Assembly (NCBI RefSeq): GCF_017565745.1
Contig: NZ_JAGDYM010000014.1
Coordinates: forward strand, 1-64,000
Reading direction: 5' to 3'
Length of the DNA stretch: 64,000 nt
Origin: Leucobacter weissii
GTDB lineage: Bacteria; Actinomycetota; Actinomycetes; Actinomycetales; Microbacteriaceae
The position numbers and the translations under genes are program-made. Of the stretch, positions 17,614 to 25,233 are shown one piece after another (within the stretch, counting starts at the first letter, position 1; each line of letters begins with the position of its first letter). A model generated the notes under the pieces. The model made no database searches. It was not told the origin of the DNA and saw nothing but the letters and a program-made list of their open reading frames with translations.

Positions 17614-18252
17614 ATGCGGCTCTACCTCGCCTCGACCTCTCCCGCCCGGCTCTCGGTCCTGCGCGCGGCCGGCATCGAGCCGGTCTGCTTCGCCCCCGAC
17701 GTCGACGAGGCCGCGGAGGCGGCGGCGAGGGAGCGCGAGCTGGGCAGGCCGCTCACCGCTCCTGAGCTGACGGAGTACCTCGGCCGGTTGAAGGCGGAGG
17801 ACGTCGTGCGCCGCCACGGCGGTGAGATCGACGGCCTGGTGCTCGGAGGTGACTCCGCGTTCCTCCTGGACGGTGAGATCCTGGGCAAGCCGCACGAGCC
17901 GGAGATCGCCCTGGCGCGCGCGAAGCAGCACCGCGGGCGCACCGGAGTGCTCCACTCGGGGCACTGGCTGATCGATCATCGCGAGGGCGGCGTGCGGGGC
18001 GCGCGCGGCGCGGTCGACACCGCGTCGGTGACGCTGGCCGCCGATATCCCCGACCGTGAGCTCGAAGCCTACGTCGCCACGGGCGAGCCGCTCGAACTCG
18101 CGGGCGGCTTCGCGATCGACGGCCTGGCCGGTGCCTTCATCGAGCGGATCGAGGGGGCGCCGAGCTGCGTGATCGGCCTCTCGCTCCCCGCTCTCCGTCG
18201 TCTGGTGATCGAGCTGGGCCACGGATACCAGGAGCTCTGGAACCGAGGCTGA
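17614..18252 (+). CDS. maf: Maf-family nucleotide pyrophosphatase
   Basis: A 212-residue Maf protein. LYLASTSPARLSVL is the canonical N-terminal Maf signature (S-x-S-x-x-R). The catalytic Asp lies in LGGDSAFLLDG, and ELAGGFAIDGLAGAFIERIEG is the conserved C-terminal motif. These cytosolic enzymes hydrolyse non-canonical or modified nucleoside triphosphates (dTTP, UTP, m7GTP-like) to monophosphates, acting in nucleotide-pool cleaning or septum control. It reads from a leaderless promoter. Actinobacterial maf genes are often near carboxylase genes; none is seen here. Confidence 0.93.
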   Translation: MRLYLASTSPARLSVLRAAGIEPVCFAPDVDEAAEAAARERELGRPLTAPELTEYLGRLKAEDVVRRHGGEIDGLVLGGDSAFLLDGEILGKPHEPEIALARAKQHRGRTGVLHSGHWLIDHREGGVRGARGAVDTASVTLAADIPDRELEAYVATGEPLELAGGFAIDGLAGAFIERIEGAPSCVIGLSLPALRRLVIELGHGYQELWNRG

Positions 18253-18383
18253 CGAACGCTCGTGATGCGCTCAGAGGACGCCGGGAGCGCCGGGGCCGCG
18301 GATCCGTCGGATTCGGGCGGCGGATCCGGCTCGAACCAATGAAGCCGCGCGGCAGGAGCCCGGGACACGGACAGGAGCGCACC

Positions 18384-18827
18384 ATGGGACGAGCGAGCGG
18401 CAGGAGGGCGCTTGCGCTCCTCGGCGCGATCGGGCTCGGGCTGACGCTCGGAGCCTGCGCGGCCGAGACGGAGCCGGAGAAGATGGAGCCGGAGAAGGCG
18501 GCGCCGGTCGGGGGCGACGTGATCGCACCGCTCTCCGTGGCGCTCGGCGATCTCCCGCGGGATACCGGGGCTCCCGCCGAGCCGCTCGAACTCGTCGTCG
18601 GCCAGGTGCTCAACGTCTCCGTCGACGACGATCGGGTGCGGGAGGCGCTCACCGCGGAGGTCTCCGATCCCGCGGTGCTCCGCTTCGCCCCGGGGCGCGC
18701 CGACGGGAGCGCCGAGTTCAATCCCGGTCTCGTCGCGCTCGCGCCCGGCGAGACCGAGGTGGCGATGGACGTCTTCTTCTACGACTGGGATCCGCCGCGG
18801 TTCACCGTGGTGGTCTCCGAACGGTAG
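18384..18827 (+). CDS. Predicted lipoprotein of unknown function
   Basis: A 147-residue secreted lipoprotein. The signal peptide (GRRALALLGAIGLGLTLGAC) ends in the lipobox LGAC, with Cys24 as the acylation site. The mature part is small and acidic, beginning with Glu/Pro-rich EPEKMEPEKAAP and ending with a beta-rich domain that resembles proteins with an Ig-like or chagasin-type fold (PLELVVGQVLNVSVDD, then a closing TVVVSER strand). That likeness is only an impression. I prefer the ATG at 18384, which has ACAGGAG before it. Neighbouring genes give no clue. Confidence 0.75.
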   Translation: MGRASGRRALALLGAIGLGLTLGACAAETEPEKMEPEKAAPVGGDVIAPLSVALGDLPRDTGAPAEPLELVVGQVLNVSVDDDRVREALTAEVSDPAVLRFAPGRADGSAEFNPGLVALAPGETEVAMDVFFYDWDPPRFTVVVSER

Positions 18828-18852
18828 CGGGGACGGCGGGAGACGGCGCCCG

Positions 18853-19152
18853 TCAGCGTACGATCGCCGCCCCGGTGATACGGGCCGCGTCCTCCAGCGA
18901 ACCGAGGTTCTCGGCGCTCGCCGCGCCCGCCTCGCGCAACTGCTCGGCCGCCTGCGCCGCCCGCCCGCCCGCGGCGCAGTAGACCAGGTAGTCGGCGTGC
19001 TTGTCGAGGCCGGGAAGCGCGTCCGCGAACTCGCCGCTGTTGAAGTCGAGGGGCACCGATCCCTCGAGGTAGCCGTTCGCGCGCTCGTCTGCGGAGCGCA
19101 CGTCGAGCACGACGGTGTTCGACGGCGCCGGGGTGGGGGGCTGTCCTGACAT
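18853..19152 (-). CDS. Single-domain rhodanese
   Basis: A 99-residue rhodanese-like protein. The catalytic cysteine is in LVYCAAGGRAAQAA, the six-residue active loop (CAAGGR) of single-domain thiosulfate sulfurtransferases. VVLDVRSADE at the N-terminus is the usual start of the fold. It may carry persulfide sulfur in the cytosol. It starts at 19152 and is divergent from the SDR gene at 19328. No sulfur-metabolism neighbours are present. Confidence 0.88.
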   Translation of the reverse strand: MSGQPPTPAPSNTVVLDVRSADERANGYLEGSVPLDFNSGEFADALPGLDKHADYLVYCAAGGRAAQAAEQLREAGAASAENLGSLEDAARITGAAIVR

Positions 19153-19248
19153 GATGGTCCTTTCGCGGTGGCCTGCGACGAGTCTACGAGATGGCGGGTG
19201 CGGAGCGCATGCGGGCGCACGTGCGGGTCGATCCCGGCCCGTCTCCGG

Positions 19249-19263
19249 CGATACCAGCCATCT
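19249..19263. promoter_or_regulatory. Shared catabolic operator, copy 1
   Basis: CGATACCAGCCATCT, whose reverse complement matches the island consensus CGATRRCTGGYATCG at 14 of 15 positions. It lies 65 bp before the SDR start at 19328, outside any gene. Confidence 0.6.
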
Positions 19264-19327
19264 CCGGGCACGGGGCGGGCGGGGGTCGCTAGGGGCGAGG
19301 ATGGAAGCACTCGAGGAGGAGGAGACG

Positions 19328-20092
19328 ATGGGTCGTTTGCAGGGCAAGGTCGCGCTGATCACCGGGATCGGTGCCGGGATGGGCCGTGAGGCGGCGCGCC
19401 GTTTCGCGGCGGAGGGCGCGACGGTGGTCGGTTGCGACCTGAACGTCGAGGGGCTCGAGGAGACGCTGCGGCTCGTGCGCGAGGCCGGGGGCGAGATCTC
19501 GGGCAGCGCGCCGGTCGATGTCGGCGACGCCCGGGCCGTGGAGGCGTGGATCGACGCCGCCGGGGCGGAGCACGACGGTATCGACGTGCTCTACAACAAC
19601 GCGTCGATCCAGCGGTTCGGCGCGATCGACGAGATCGGCGTGGAGGATTGGGAGTTCGCGATCGACATGGAGCTCAACCTCGTGTTCTACGCGGTGCGCG
19701 CCGCGTGGAAGCACCTGAAGCGGCGCGGGGGCGTGATCGTGAACATCGGTTCGATCGCGGGGACGCGCGGGGTCGAGTTCATGCCGCAGAACGCGCACGG
19801 AGCGGCGAAGGCGGGGGTGATCAACCTGACGCAGCAGTTGGCGGTCGAGGGCGGCCCGCACGGGATTCGCGCGGTGTGCGTCTCGCCGGGGTTCATCGAG
19901 ACGCCCGCGACGCGCTTCCTGGTGGAGGATCCGCCCGCGCCGCTCAAGGCGACGTGGGATCGGATCCCGCTGCGCCGGGTCGGTCGCCCGGATGACGTGG
20001 TGAGTGCGGCCGTGTTCCTGGCGTCGGACGAGGCGTCGTGGATCACGGGCGTGAACCTCGTGGTCGACGGCGGCGGCTCGGTACTCGGCTGA
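19328..20092 (+). CDS. SDR-family protein with His replacing the catalytic Tyr
   Basis: A 254-residue short-chain dehydrogenase. The TGIGAGMG cofactor loop, YNNAS and NIGSIAG serine motif are present. The active-site YxxxK reads HGAAK (in FMPQNAHGAAKAGV), so the catalytic tyrosine is replaced by histidine while the lysine stays. The C-terminus (GVNLVVDGGGS) is typical. Such a change should alter or abolish ordinary alcohol dehydrogenation. GAGGAGGAGGAG before the ATG at 19328 is a very strong ribosome site; an upstream ATG at 19301 is less likely. It carries an island operator 65 bp upstream and ends 4 bp from the convergent RidA gene. Confidence 0.85.
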   Translation: MGRLQGKVALITGIGAGMGREAARRFAAEGATVVGCDLNVEGLEETLRLVREAGGEISGSAPVDVGDARAVEAWIDAAGAEHDGIDVLYNNASIQRFGAIDEIGVEDWEFAIDMELNLVFYAVRAAWKHLKRRGGVIVNIGSIAGTRGVEFMPQNAHGAAKAGVINLTQQLAVEGGPHGIRAVCVSPGFIETPATRFLVEDPPAPLKATWDRIPLRRVGRPDDVVSAAVFLASDEASWITGVNLVVDGGGSVLG

Positions 20093-20096
20093 GCCC

Positions 20097-20492
20097 TCAG
20101 GCGTGCGCGACCGCCTCGATCTCGATCCGCAGCCCGGGGTCGATCAGTCGACGGACGAGCACGAGCGAGTTGGCCGGGAGGCCTCCGGGGAACGCGAGTG
20201 GGAAGGCCCGGTCCATGTAGGGCACCAGCTCGTCCAGGTCCTTCTCGTCGACGACGAAGATCGTGAGCTTCACGACGTGCTCGAGTCCGAGCCCGACGGC
20301 ATCGAGCGCGGCACCGATGTTCGCCACGGCCTGCCGGGTCTGCGCGACGATTCCCGGTCCGACCGACTCGCCGTCGGGCCCTCCTCCCACCTGCCCGGAG
20401 ACGAAGGCCAGCGGCCCCACCGCGACGACCTGGGAGTACGGTCCGGGCGGATCCAGCAGCGCGCCCGGGTTGACGAAGCTCCTCGGCTCCAC
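20097..20492 (-). CDS. RidA/YjgF family enamine/imine deaminase-like protein
   Basis: A 131-residue RidA-family protein. GPYSQVVAVGPLAFVSGQVG and the arginine-bearing segment LVLVRRLIDPGLRIEIEAVA fit the trimeric fold whose Arg-Glu pair activates water. The family includes 2-iminobutanoate deaminase and 2-aminomuconate deaminase, so its place in a catabolic operon suggests removal of nitrogen from a ring-cleavage product. The start is GTG at 20492, 7 bp after the hydrolase. It is the last gene of the seven-gene minus-strand operon. Confidence 0.85.
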   Translation of the reverse strand: MEPRSFVNPGALLDPPGPYSQVVAVGPLAFVSGQVGGGPDGESVGPGIVAQTRQAVANIGAALDAVGLGLEHVVKLTIFVVDEKDLDELVPYMDRAFPLAFPGGLPANSLVLVRRLIDPGLRIEIEAVAHA

Positions 20493-20499
20493 GGCCGCC

Positions 20500-21660
20500 T
20501 CAGACGAGCTCGCCGAAGGTCTCGGCCACCCAGTCGGCGATGATGCCGGCGACGTAGGGCATGTTGTCGATCGAGATGTGCTCGGTGCCGCCCTCCGGGT
20601 CGTCGAAGAGCCGCAGTTCCCGTTTGGGGCTGTTCACCGCCTGCTCGTAGGTCTGATGGGCGTACTTGACGTTGATCTGGCGGTCCCCGACGCCGTGCGT
20701 GATGAGGATCGGCGAGGTGATCCGCTCGGCCACGCCGTTCAGGTGCATGCCTCGGGTCCGTTCCACGAAGTCGTCCATGTCGGCGGCGCCCCACACCCAG
20801 AACACGTGGTCCCAGTAGTGCGGCACCGGGTTCTCGCCCTCGCGCTGACGCCGGCCCTCCTGCACCTCGAACCAGTTGTGGTTGGCGCCCCACGCGACGC
20901 CCAGCTTCAGCCGCTTCTCGAACGCGAGCGCGCGCGGCGCGTAGTATCCGCCGAGCGACCAGCCCACGACCCCGATCCTCTCGGCGTCGACGCCGAGGGC
21001 ATCGGCCTCGGACTCGAGCCAGTCGACGATCGCGGCCGCCCACGCCTCGGTGTCGTGGCGCGCCGTCAGCCCGCGCAGCCGCAGCGCCTCCCCGGATCCG
21101 GGGGTGTCGATCATCAGGGTCGAGACGCCGCGCTGGGCGAGCATCTGGGGGAACCCCGAGTAGTACATCATCTCCTTGGTGGAGTCGAGGCCGTTCCACT
21201 GGATGATCACGGGGTGCGGCCCGTCCCCGGGCGCGCGGTGGAAGTAGCCGGGCAGCGAGGAGCCCTCGTAGGGGATCTCGACACGGGTGAGCGGCACCCG
21301 CAGCAGCTCCACGTGCTTGAGCAGCAGATCGATCGACTTCTGGTAGGCGGCGTTCCGGCCGCTCCAGCCGGGCGATTGCAGACGCTCCGCCTGCGAGGTG
21401 TAGAGCGAGGCCCGGTAGTAGGTCTCACCCGCGCCGATGGTGCGGCCGCGGGCCTCGTCGTCCTGCGCCTTCGCGATCAGGCGGTCGGCGACGGCCGACC
21501 ACGACGCGTACAGCTCCTCGGTGCCCGCGTCGTCGCCGTGCAGCGCCGCCTCGAGCACCGGCCGGCAGGCGCGGTCGACCTCGTCGATGTAGCCGCCGTT
21601 GTTGAGCGTCGCGACGACCGACATGCTCCACACGTAGTTGGTGGGGAAGTACATGAACAT
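20500..21660 (-). CDS. Alpha/beta hydrolase of the C-C-cleaving DHPON-hydrolase/Ayg1-like type
   Basis: A 386-residue hydrolase with a helical N-terminal domain of about 125 residues before the catalytic core. The triad reads Ser235 (GWSLGGYY), Asp326 (THGVGDRQIN) and His361 (GGTEHISID), with HPVIIQWNGLDSTKE forming the oxyanion side. This layout matches 2,6-dihydroxypseudooxynicotine hydrolase and fungal Ayg1, which cut C-C bonds of 1,3-diketone-like substrates. It may therefore hydrolyse a ring-derived ketone in this operon. AGGAGA precedes the ATG at 21660. The substrate is inferred only by family. Confidence 0.8.
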   Translation of the reverse strand: MFMYFPTNYVWSMSVVATLNNGGYIDEVDRACRPVLEAALHGDDAGTEELYASWSAVADRLIAKAQDDEARGRTIGAGETYYRASLYTSQAERLQSPGWSGRNAAYQKSIDLLLKHVELLRVPLTRVEIPYEGSSLPGYFHRAPGDGPHPVIIQWNGLDSTKEMMYYSGFPQMLAQRGVSTLMIDTPGSGEALRLRGLTARHDTEAWAAAIVDWLESEADALGVDAERIGVVGWSLGGYYAPRALAFEKRLKLGVAWGANHNWFEVQEGRRQREGENPVPHYWDHVFWVWGAADMDDFVERTRGMHLNGVAERITSPILITHGVGDRQINVKYAHQTYEQAVNSPKRELRLFDDPEGGTEHISIDNMPYVAGIIADWVAETFGELV

Positions 21661-21701
21661 GGGGATCTCCTGGGGTGCGGGTCGGGGCGGATCCGTGCGG
21701 A

Positions 21702-22127
21702 TCAGTGCGGGATGCCGAGCTCGGCGACGGTCCCGTCGCGGCGGATGGCGGTGAACGAGTTGTAGGCGACGAGGATGTCGGCGAACCTGCCCGCCTCGTC
21801 GAGCCGGTAGGAGATCACGCCCCGGAACTCGAAGCGATCGCCCGCGACGACCGGCCCGAACGTCGACTCCTCGTCGTCGCGCTCGGCGGTGAAGTACGTC
21901 ACCATGCGGATCGCCGCGTTCGTCTCGGAGCCGACGAAGTCGCTCGGCGCGAGCTCCTCCGTGAACGTCGACCAGATCTTGGCGTAGTGATCCTTCATGC
22001 CCTGCACTCCCGTGTACTCGAGGGTGCCGTTCTGCATGTGCAGGTCGTCGGCCAGGTAGTCGTCGAACGCGGTCGCGTCCTTCCGGTTGAATCGTGCGAT
22101 GTAGTCGTCGAATCTCTGCTGGTCCAT
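21702..22127 (-). CDS. SnoaL/NTF2-like small protein
   Basis: A 141-residue protein with the NTF2-like cone fold (MDQQRFDDYIARFNRKDATAFDDYLADD, then strands ending DILVAYNSFTAI). Family members are cyclases, isomerases, dehydratases or ligand binders. Histidines and acids in LHMQNG and DHYAKIW could line the cavity. It lies 41 bp upstream of the C-C hydrolase gene within the same operon, so it probably acts on the same metabolite. The exact reaction cannot be told. Confidence 0.8.
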   Translation of the reverse strand: MDQQRFDDYIARFNRKDATAFDDYLADDLHMQNGTLEYTGVQGMKDHYAKIWSTFTEELAPSDFVGSETNAAIRMVTYFTAERDDEESTFGPVVAGDRFEFRGVISYRLDEAGRFADILVAYNSFTAIRRDGTVAELGIPH

Positions 22128-22172
22128 CTGCGTCTCCTCGGGTCTCGTGTGCGGTGCCGGGCGCTGGTGCGG

Positions 22173-22967
22173 CTATCCCGTTGCGGTCGTGGCGTCCCGC
22201 ACGGCGTCGGAGAGGTACGTCGCGACTCCGGAGAGCAGCTGGCCCCCGTCGACGCCGACCTCGGCGCCGGTGACGTACGAGGCGGCGTCCGACAGCAGGA
22301 ACACGACGACGCTCGCGACCTCCTCCGGGCGTCCGCCCCGGTGCAGGGGCGAGACCGCCAGGTTCGCCTCCAGGAAGGCGGGCGGCGCGCTCGCCGTCAT
22401 GTCGGTGTGGATGTAGCCGGGATGCACCAGGTTCACCCGGATGCCGCGCGGCCCCAGCTCGGTGGCGGCGGAGTGGCTGAGCCCCCGGATCGCCCACTTG
22501 CTGGTGGTGTAGGCGGCCGTGTAGTGGCCGGTGACGCCGGCCGCGGAGCCGATGTTGACGATCGAGGATCCCGCGCCCATCGCGGGCAGCAGCGCCTGGA
22601 TGCCGAGCATCGCGCCGGTCACGTTGATCGCGAGCACGCGATCCCAGTCCTCGCGCTCGACCGCGCCGATGCGCACGCGGTGCGTCACCCCGGCGTTGTT
22701 GACGAGGCCCTTCACCGGGGTTCCGGAGAGCGCCGCGGCGAGCGACGCCCAGCCGGCCTCGTCGGTGACGTCGAGGCGACGGTACTCGACCGCGCCGGGA
22801 AGCCCCGCGGCGGCGGCCAGCAGCTCGGGCGCCTCTTCGGCGACGTCGACGGCGACGACCCGCGCGCCGTTGCGGGCCAGGAGGAGCGACTCCTCGGCGC
22901 CCTGGCCGCCCGCGGCGCCCGTGACGACGAACAGTTCGCCGGAGAGGCCCGGCAGGATCGGGCTCAT
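22173..22967 (-). CDS. SDR-family NAD(P)-dependent oxidoreductase
   Basis: A 264-residue classical SDR. The VTGAAGGQG cofactor loop, VNNAG, the IGSAAG serine and the catalytic YTTSK (in YTAAYTTSKWAIRG) are all present, followed by LVHPGYIHTDM and the closing VGVDGGQLL. It would oxidise or reduce a hydroxyl or keto group of an operon intermediate. Its ATG at 22967 overlaps the stop of the upstream VOC gene by ATGA. Asp in VVAVDVAEE after the second strand suggests NAD preference. Confidence 0.88.
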   Translation of the reverse strand: MSPILPGLSGELFVVTGAAGGQGAEESLLLARNGARVVAVDVAEEAPELLAAAAGLPGAVEYRRLDVTDEAGWASLAAALSGTPVKGLVNNAGVTHRVRIGAVEREDWDRVLAINVTGAMLGIQALLPAMGAGSSIVNIGSAAGVTGHYTAAYTTSKWAIRGLSHSAATELGPRGIRVNLVHPGYIHTDMTASAPPAFLEANLAVSPLHRGGRPEEVASVVVFLLSDAASYVTGAEVGVDGGQLLSGVATYLSDAVRDATTATG

Positions 22968-23380
22968 CCCCCCACCGCCCGGTCGCGGTCCACCAGCTCG
23001 ATGAAGTTGCCCTCGGGGTCGGTGACGTAGGCGAAGCGCACGCCCGGCTCGGGCGACGGCGACGGCGGGCTCACGACGCCGGCGCCGGCGGCGACGAGGG
23101 CGGCGAAGACGGCCTCGATGTCGTCGACCCGGAAGCAGAGGTGCCCCCAGCCCTGCGCCAGCAGCTCGTCGGGAGCGGAGCGGGCGGGTGCGCGGTGCGC
23201 GGATCCGGCCCGTTCGAGGAACTCGACGGCGACCCCGTCGGGGCCGAGCAGGAACGCCCCGCGCAGCCCGAGCTCGGCGACCTCGAACGGCTTCGCCAGG
23301 GGGAAGCCGAAGGCGTGCCGATACCACGCCAGCTGCGCGTCGAGGTCGCCGACCGACAGCCCCACATGATCGATGTGCAT
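22964..23380 (-). CDS. VOC-superfamily (glyoxalase/dioxygenase-like) protein
   Basis: A 138-residue single-module VOC protein. His4-type ligand in MHIDHVGLSV, Glu in VAVEFLERA, His in WGHLCFRVDD and Glu in EGNFIELVD form the usual metal site of methylmalonyl-CoA epimerase/glyoxalase relatives. Members isomerise, epimerise or dioxygenate small substrates. It lies between the cupin and SDR genes in the operon and overlaps the SDR by 4 bp. The reaction is unknown. Confidence 0.82.
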   Translation of the reverse strand: MHIDHVGLSVGDLDAQLAWYRHAFGFPLAKPFEVAELGLRGAFLLGPDGVAVEFLERAGSAHRAPARSAPDELLAQGWGHLCFRVDDIEAVFAALVAAGAGVVSPPSPSPEPGVRFAYVTDPEGNFIELVDRDRAVGG

Positions 23381-23388
23381 CCGTCCTC

Positions 23389-23931
23389 CTAGTCGCGCGG
23401 CCCGTGGCGCATCAGGCGCTCGCGCACATCGGACGGGAGCGCGTCGAGCAGATCGGCCTGGAACTCGCCGTCCACGAGCACGAAGGCGACGCGCGCGATG
23501 CTGTCGCCGCGGTTCGCCCACGCATGATCGGTGCCGCGCTGCACGACGATGTCGCCCGCCTCGGCGGTGACCTCGCTGTCGTCGAGGATCAGGGTGATCC
23601 GGCCCTCGAGCACGATCCCGTAGTCGATGGACTCCGTGCGGTGCACCGGCGACTGCAGGCCCCGCTCGTCGAGGTGACCGGGCAGGAACTCGTTGATCCG
23701 GATCCGCGTGCCCCGCGGCGGCGGCGGCACGGTGACGTCGCCGATCGTCGGATCCTCCGGTCCCGCGTGGATCTGCGCGGGGGAGGGCTCCGTGCGCCAC
23801 ACCTCGTGGAACGCGACGCCGTCCTCCGGGAGCTCCTTCGTCACGGGCACCGGACCGTCGCTCACGACGATCGAGGCTCCGTCGGCATCGTGTCCCGTCA
23901 CGATCCGCCGCGGCGCGCGGAAGCCGCTCAC
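23389..23931 (-). CDS. Cupin-domain protein
   Basis: A 180-residue protein with one cupin module in its second half: SPVHRTESIDYGIVLEGR is cupin motif 1 (His and acidic ligands) and GTDHAWANRG is motif 2 (His). The first 90 residues start FRAPRRIVTGHDADGAS and hold an extra beta segment, as in a group of bacterial and fungal cupins of unknown reaction found beside monooxygenases. It could be a dioxygenase or isomerase. I chose the GTG at 23931 because it overlaps the monooxygenase stop by GTGA, which is translational coupling. Confidence 0.8.
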   Translation of the reverse strand: MSGFRAPRRIVTGHDADGASIVVSDGPVPVTKELPEDGVAFHEVWRTEPSPAQIHAGPEDPTIGDVTVPPPPRGTRIRINEFLPGHLDERGLQSPVHRTESIDYGIVLEGRITLILDDSEVTAEAGDIVVQRGTDHAWANRGDSIARVAFVLVDGEFQADLLDALPSDVRERLMRHGPRD

Positions 23932-25064
23932 GGCTCCGGCACCAGTGCGACGAGGGCCTCGGCCATGACCCTTCCCGGGTCGGCATCGGGGCTGCCGGGG
24001 TGCTGCTCCCAGTGCGCCAACTGGAGCGACGCGTCGACGACGCCCTTGACCCTGGGCACCCGGCGCGCGTGGAAGGCGGTGAGCTGCTCCTCGAGCTCGC
24101 CCTCGGCGGTGAGGTACTCGGCGAGGAGCAGGGAGTCCTCCACGCACTGCGCGGCTCCCTGCGCGATCAGCGGCGGCACCGCGTGCACGGCCTCGCCGAG
24201 GGCGAGCACCCGGCCCGTGTGCCAGGGGCCCTCGACGAAGATCCACTCGATCTCCTGGAAGTTGAGGAACGTCGATTCGTCGATCGTCTCGCGCAGGAAG
24301 TCGAACTCGCCGTGGAAGTCCGCCATGAGGCGCCGCACTTCCTGCCAGTCGCTCAGACCGTTGGCGGGCCGAACCGGGTCGCAGAGCACGAACACGTAGC
24401 ACTGCGTGTCGCTGACGGGGGTGTAGCCGACCTTGAACGCGCCGCCCGGCCCGCCCGTGCCATCGGGGAAGGCGATGGCGCCGAGCATGTCGGGCCGCCG
24501 CTCGGTGACGGCTCGCCAGATGCCGAGACCGCTGGGCGCGCGATCCTCGGTGATCCCGAGCTTCGGCCGGGTCTGCGACTTGATGCCCTCGGCGACGATG
24601 ATCAGGTCCCACGACTCGGTCGTGCCGTCCGAGAGCGTCGCCGTCGCGAAGCCGTCGTGGTTCTCGAAGGAGTCGAGCTGCGTGCCCAGCCGGATCTCGA
24701 CCCCCAGCGATTCCGCGCGCCGCAGCAGGATCTCGTGGATGTCGGGCCGGAGGGCGCCGATCGTCGGTGGGAGGTCCGGCCCGCCCGTGCGGGGGGTGTC
24801 GAGATGGGTCATCACCCGGCCGTCGGCGAAGACCAGCGTGACGCCCCGCTCCTCGGGGAACCCCTTCGCGAGCACCTCGTCCACCACGCCGAGCTCCCGG
24901 AACACCCGGAGCGCATTGCCCTGGATCGTCAGGCCGTGACCGACCCGTGCCCAGGCGGGAGCGCGCTCGATGAGCGTCGAGACGATCCCCTTCTTCGCGA
25001 GCGCTATCGCCGCGGTCAGGCCGGTGAATCCCCCACCGACGATCAGCACCTTGCCGACTGACAT
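23928..25064 (-). CDS. FAD-dependent aromatic-type monooxygenase
   Basis: A 378-residue class A flavoprotein hydroxylase. GGGFTGLTAAIALAKKG at residues ~9-25 binds ADP. Residues ~290-300 (VLALGEAVHAVPPLIAQGA) are the second FAD motif, with GE in place of the common GD. Arg39-Val-type residues after RAPAWARVGHG contact FAD. Relatives hydroxylate phenols, salicylate or hydroxypyridines using NAD(P)H and oxygen. As first gene of the seven-gene operon it probably carries out an early hydroxylation. GAGGAG stands 9 nt before the ATG at 25064, and an island operator lies 113 bp upstream. Confidence 0.88.
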   Translation of the reverse strand: MSVGKVLIVGGGFTGLTAAIALAKKGIVSTLIERAPAWARVGHGLTIQGNALRVFRELGVVDEVLAKGFPEERGVTLVFADGRVMTHLDTPRTGGPDLPPTIGALRPDIHEILLRRAESLGVEIRLGTQLDSFENHDGFATATLSDGTTESWDLIIVAEGIKSQTRPKLGITEDRAPSGLGIWRAVTERRPDMLGAIAFPDGTGGPGGAFKVGYTPVSDTQCYVFVLCDPVRPANGLSDWQEVRRLMADFHGEFDFLRETIDESTFLNFQEIEWIFVEGPWHTGRVLALGEAVHAVPPLIAQGAAQCVEDSLLLAEYLTAEGELEEQLTAFHARRVPRVKGVVDASLQLAHWEQHPGSPDADPGRVMAEALVALVPEP

Positions 25065-25176
25065 CTTCGTCACTCTCCTCACGGACGCGCCGTCACATCC
25101 TCGGGGCGATGCCTTCGCCCTCACATCCTGTGTCGACGTTAGGGGTGACCGGGCGGTGACCGCCACCCGCGGGCGC

Positions 25177-25191
25177 CGATGCCAGCTATCG
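25177..25191. promoter_or_regulatory. Shared catabolic operator, copy 2
   Basis: CGATGCCAGCTATCG; its reverse complement CGATAGCTGGCATCG matches the island consensus at every position. It lies 113 bp before the FAD monooxygenase start at 25064 and just beyond the 3' end of the LysR gene. Confidence 0.7.
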
Positions 25192-25233
25192 GCCCGCCCG
25201 TGGTGCCGGGGCCCCGCGGGCGACCGCCCCGGT

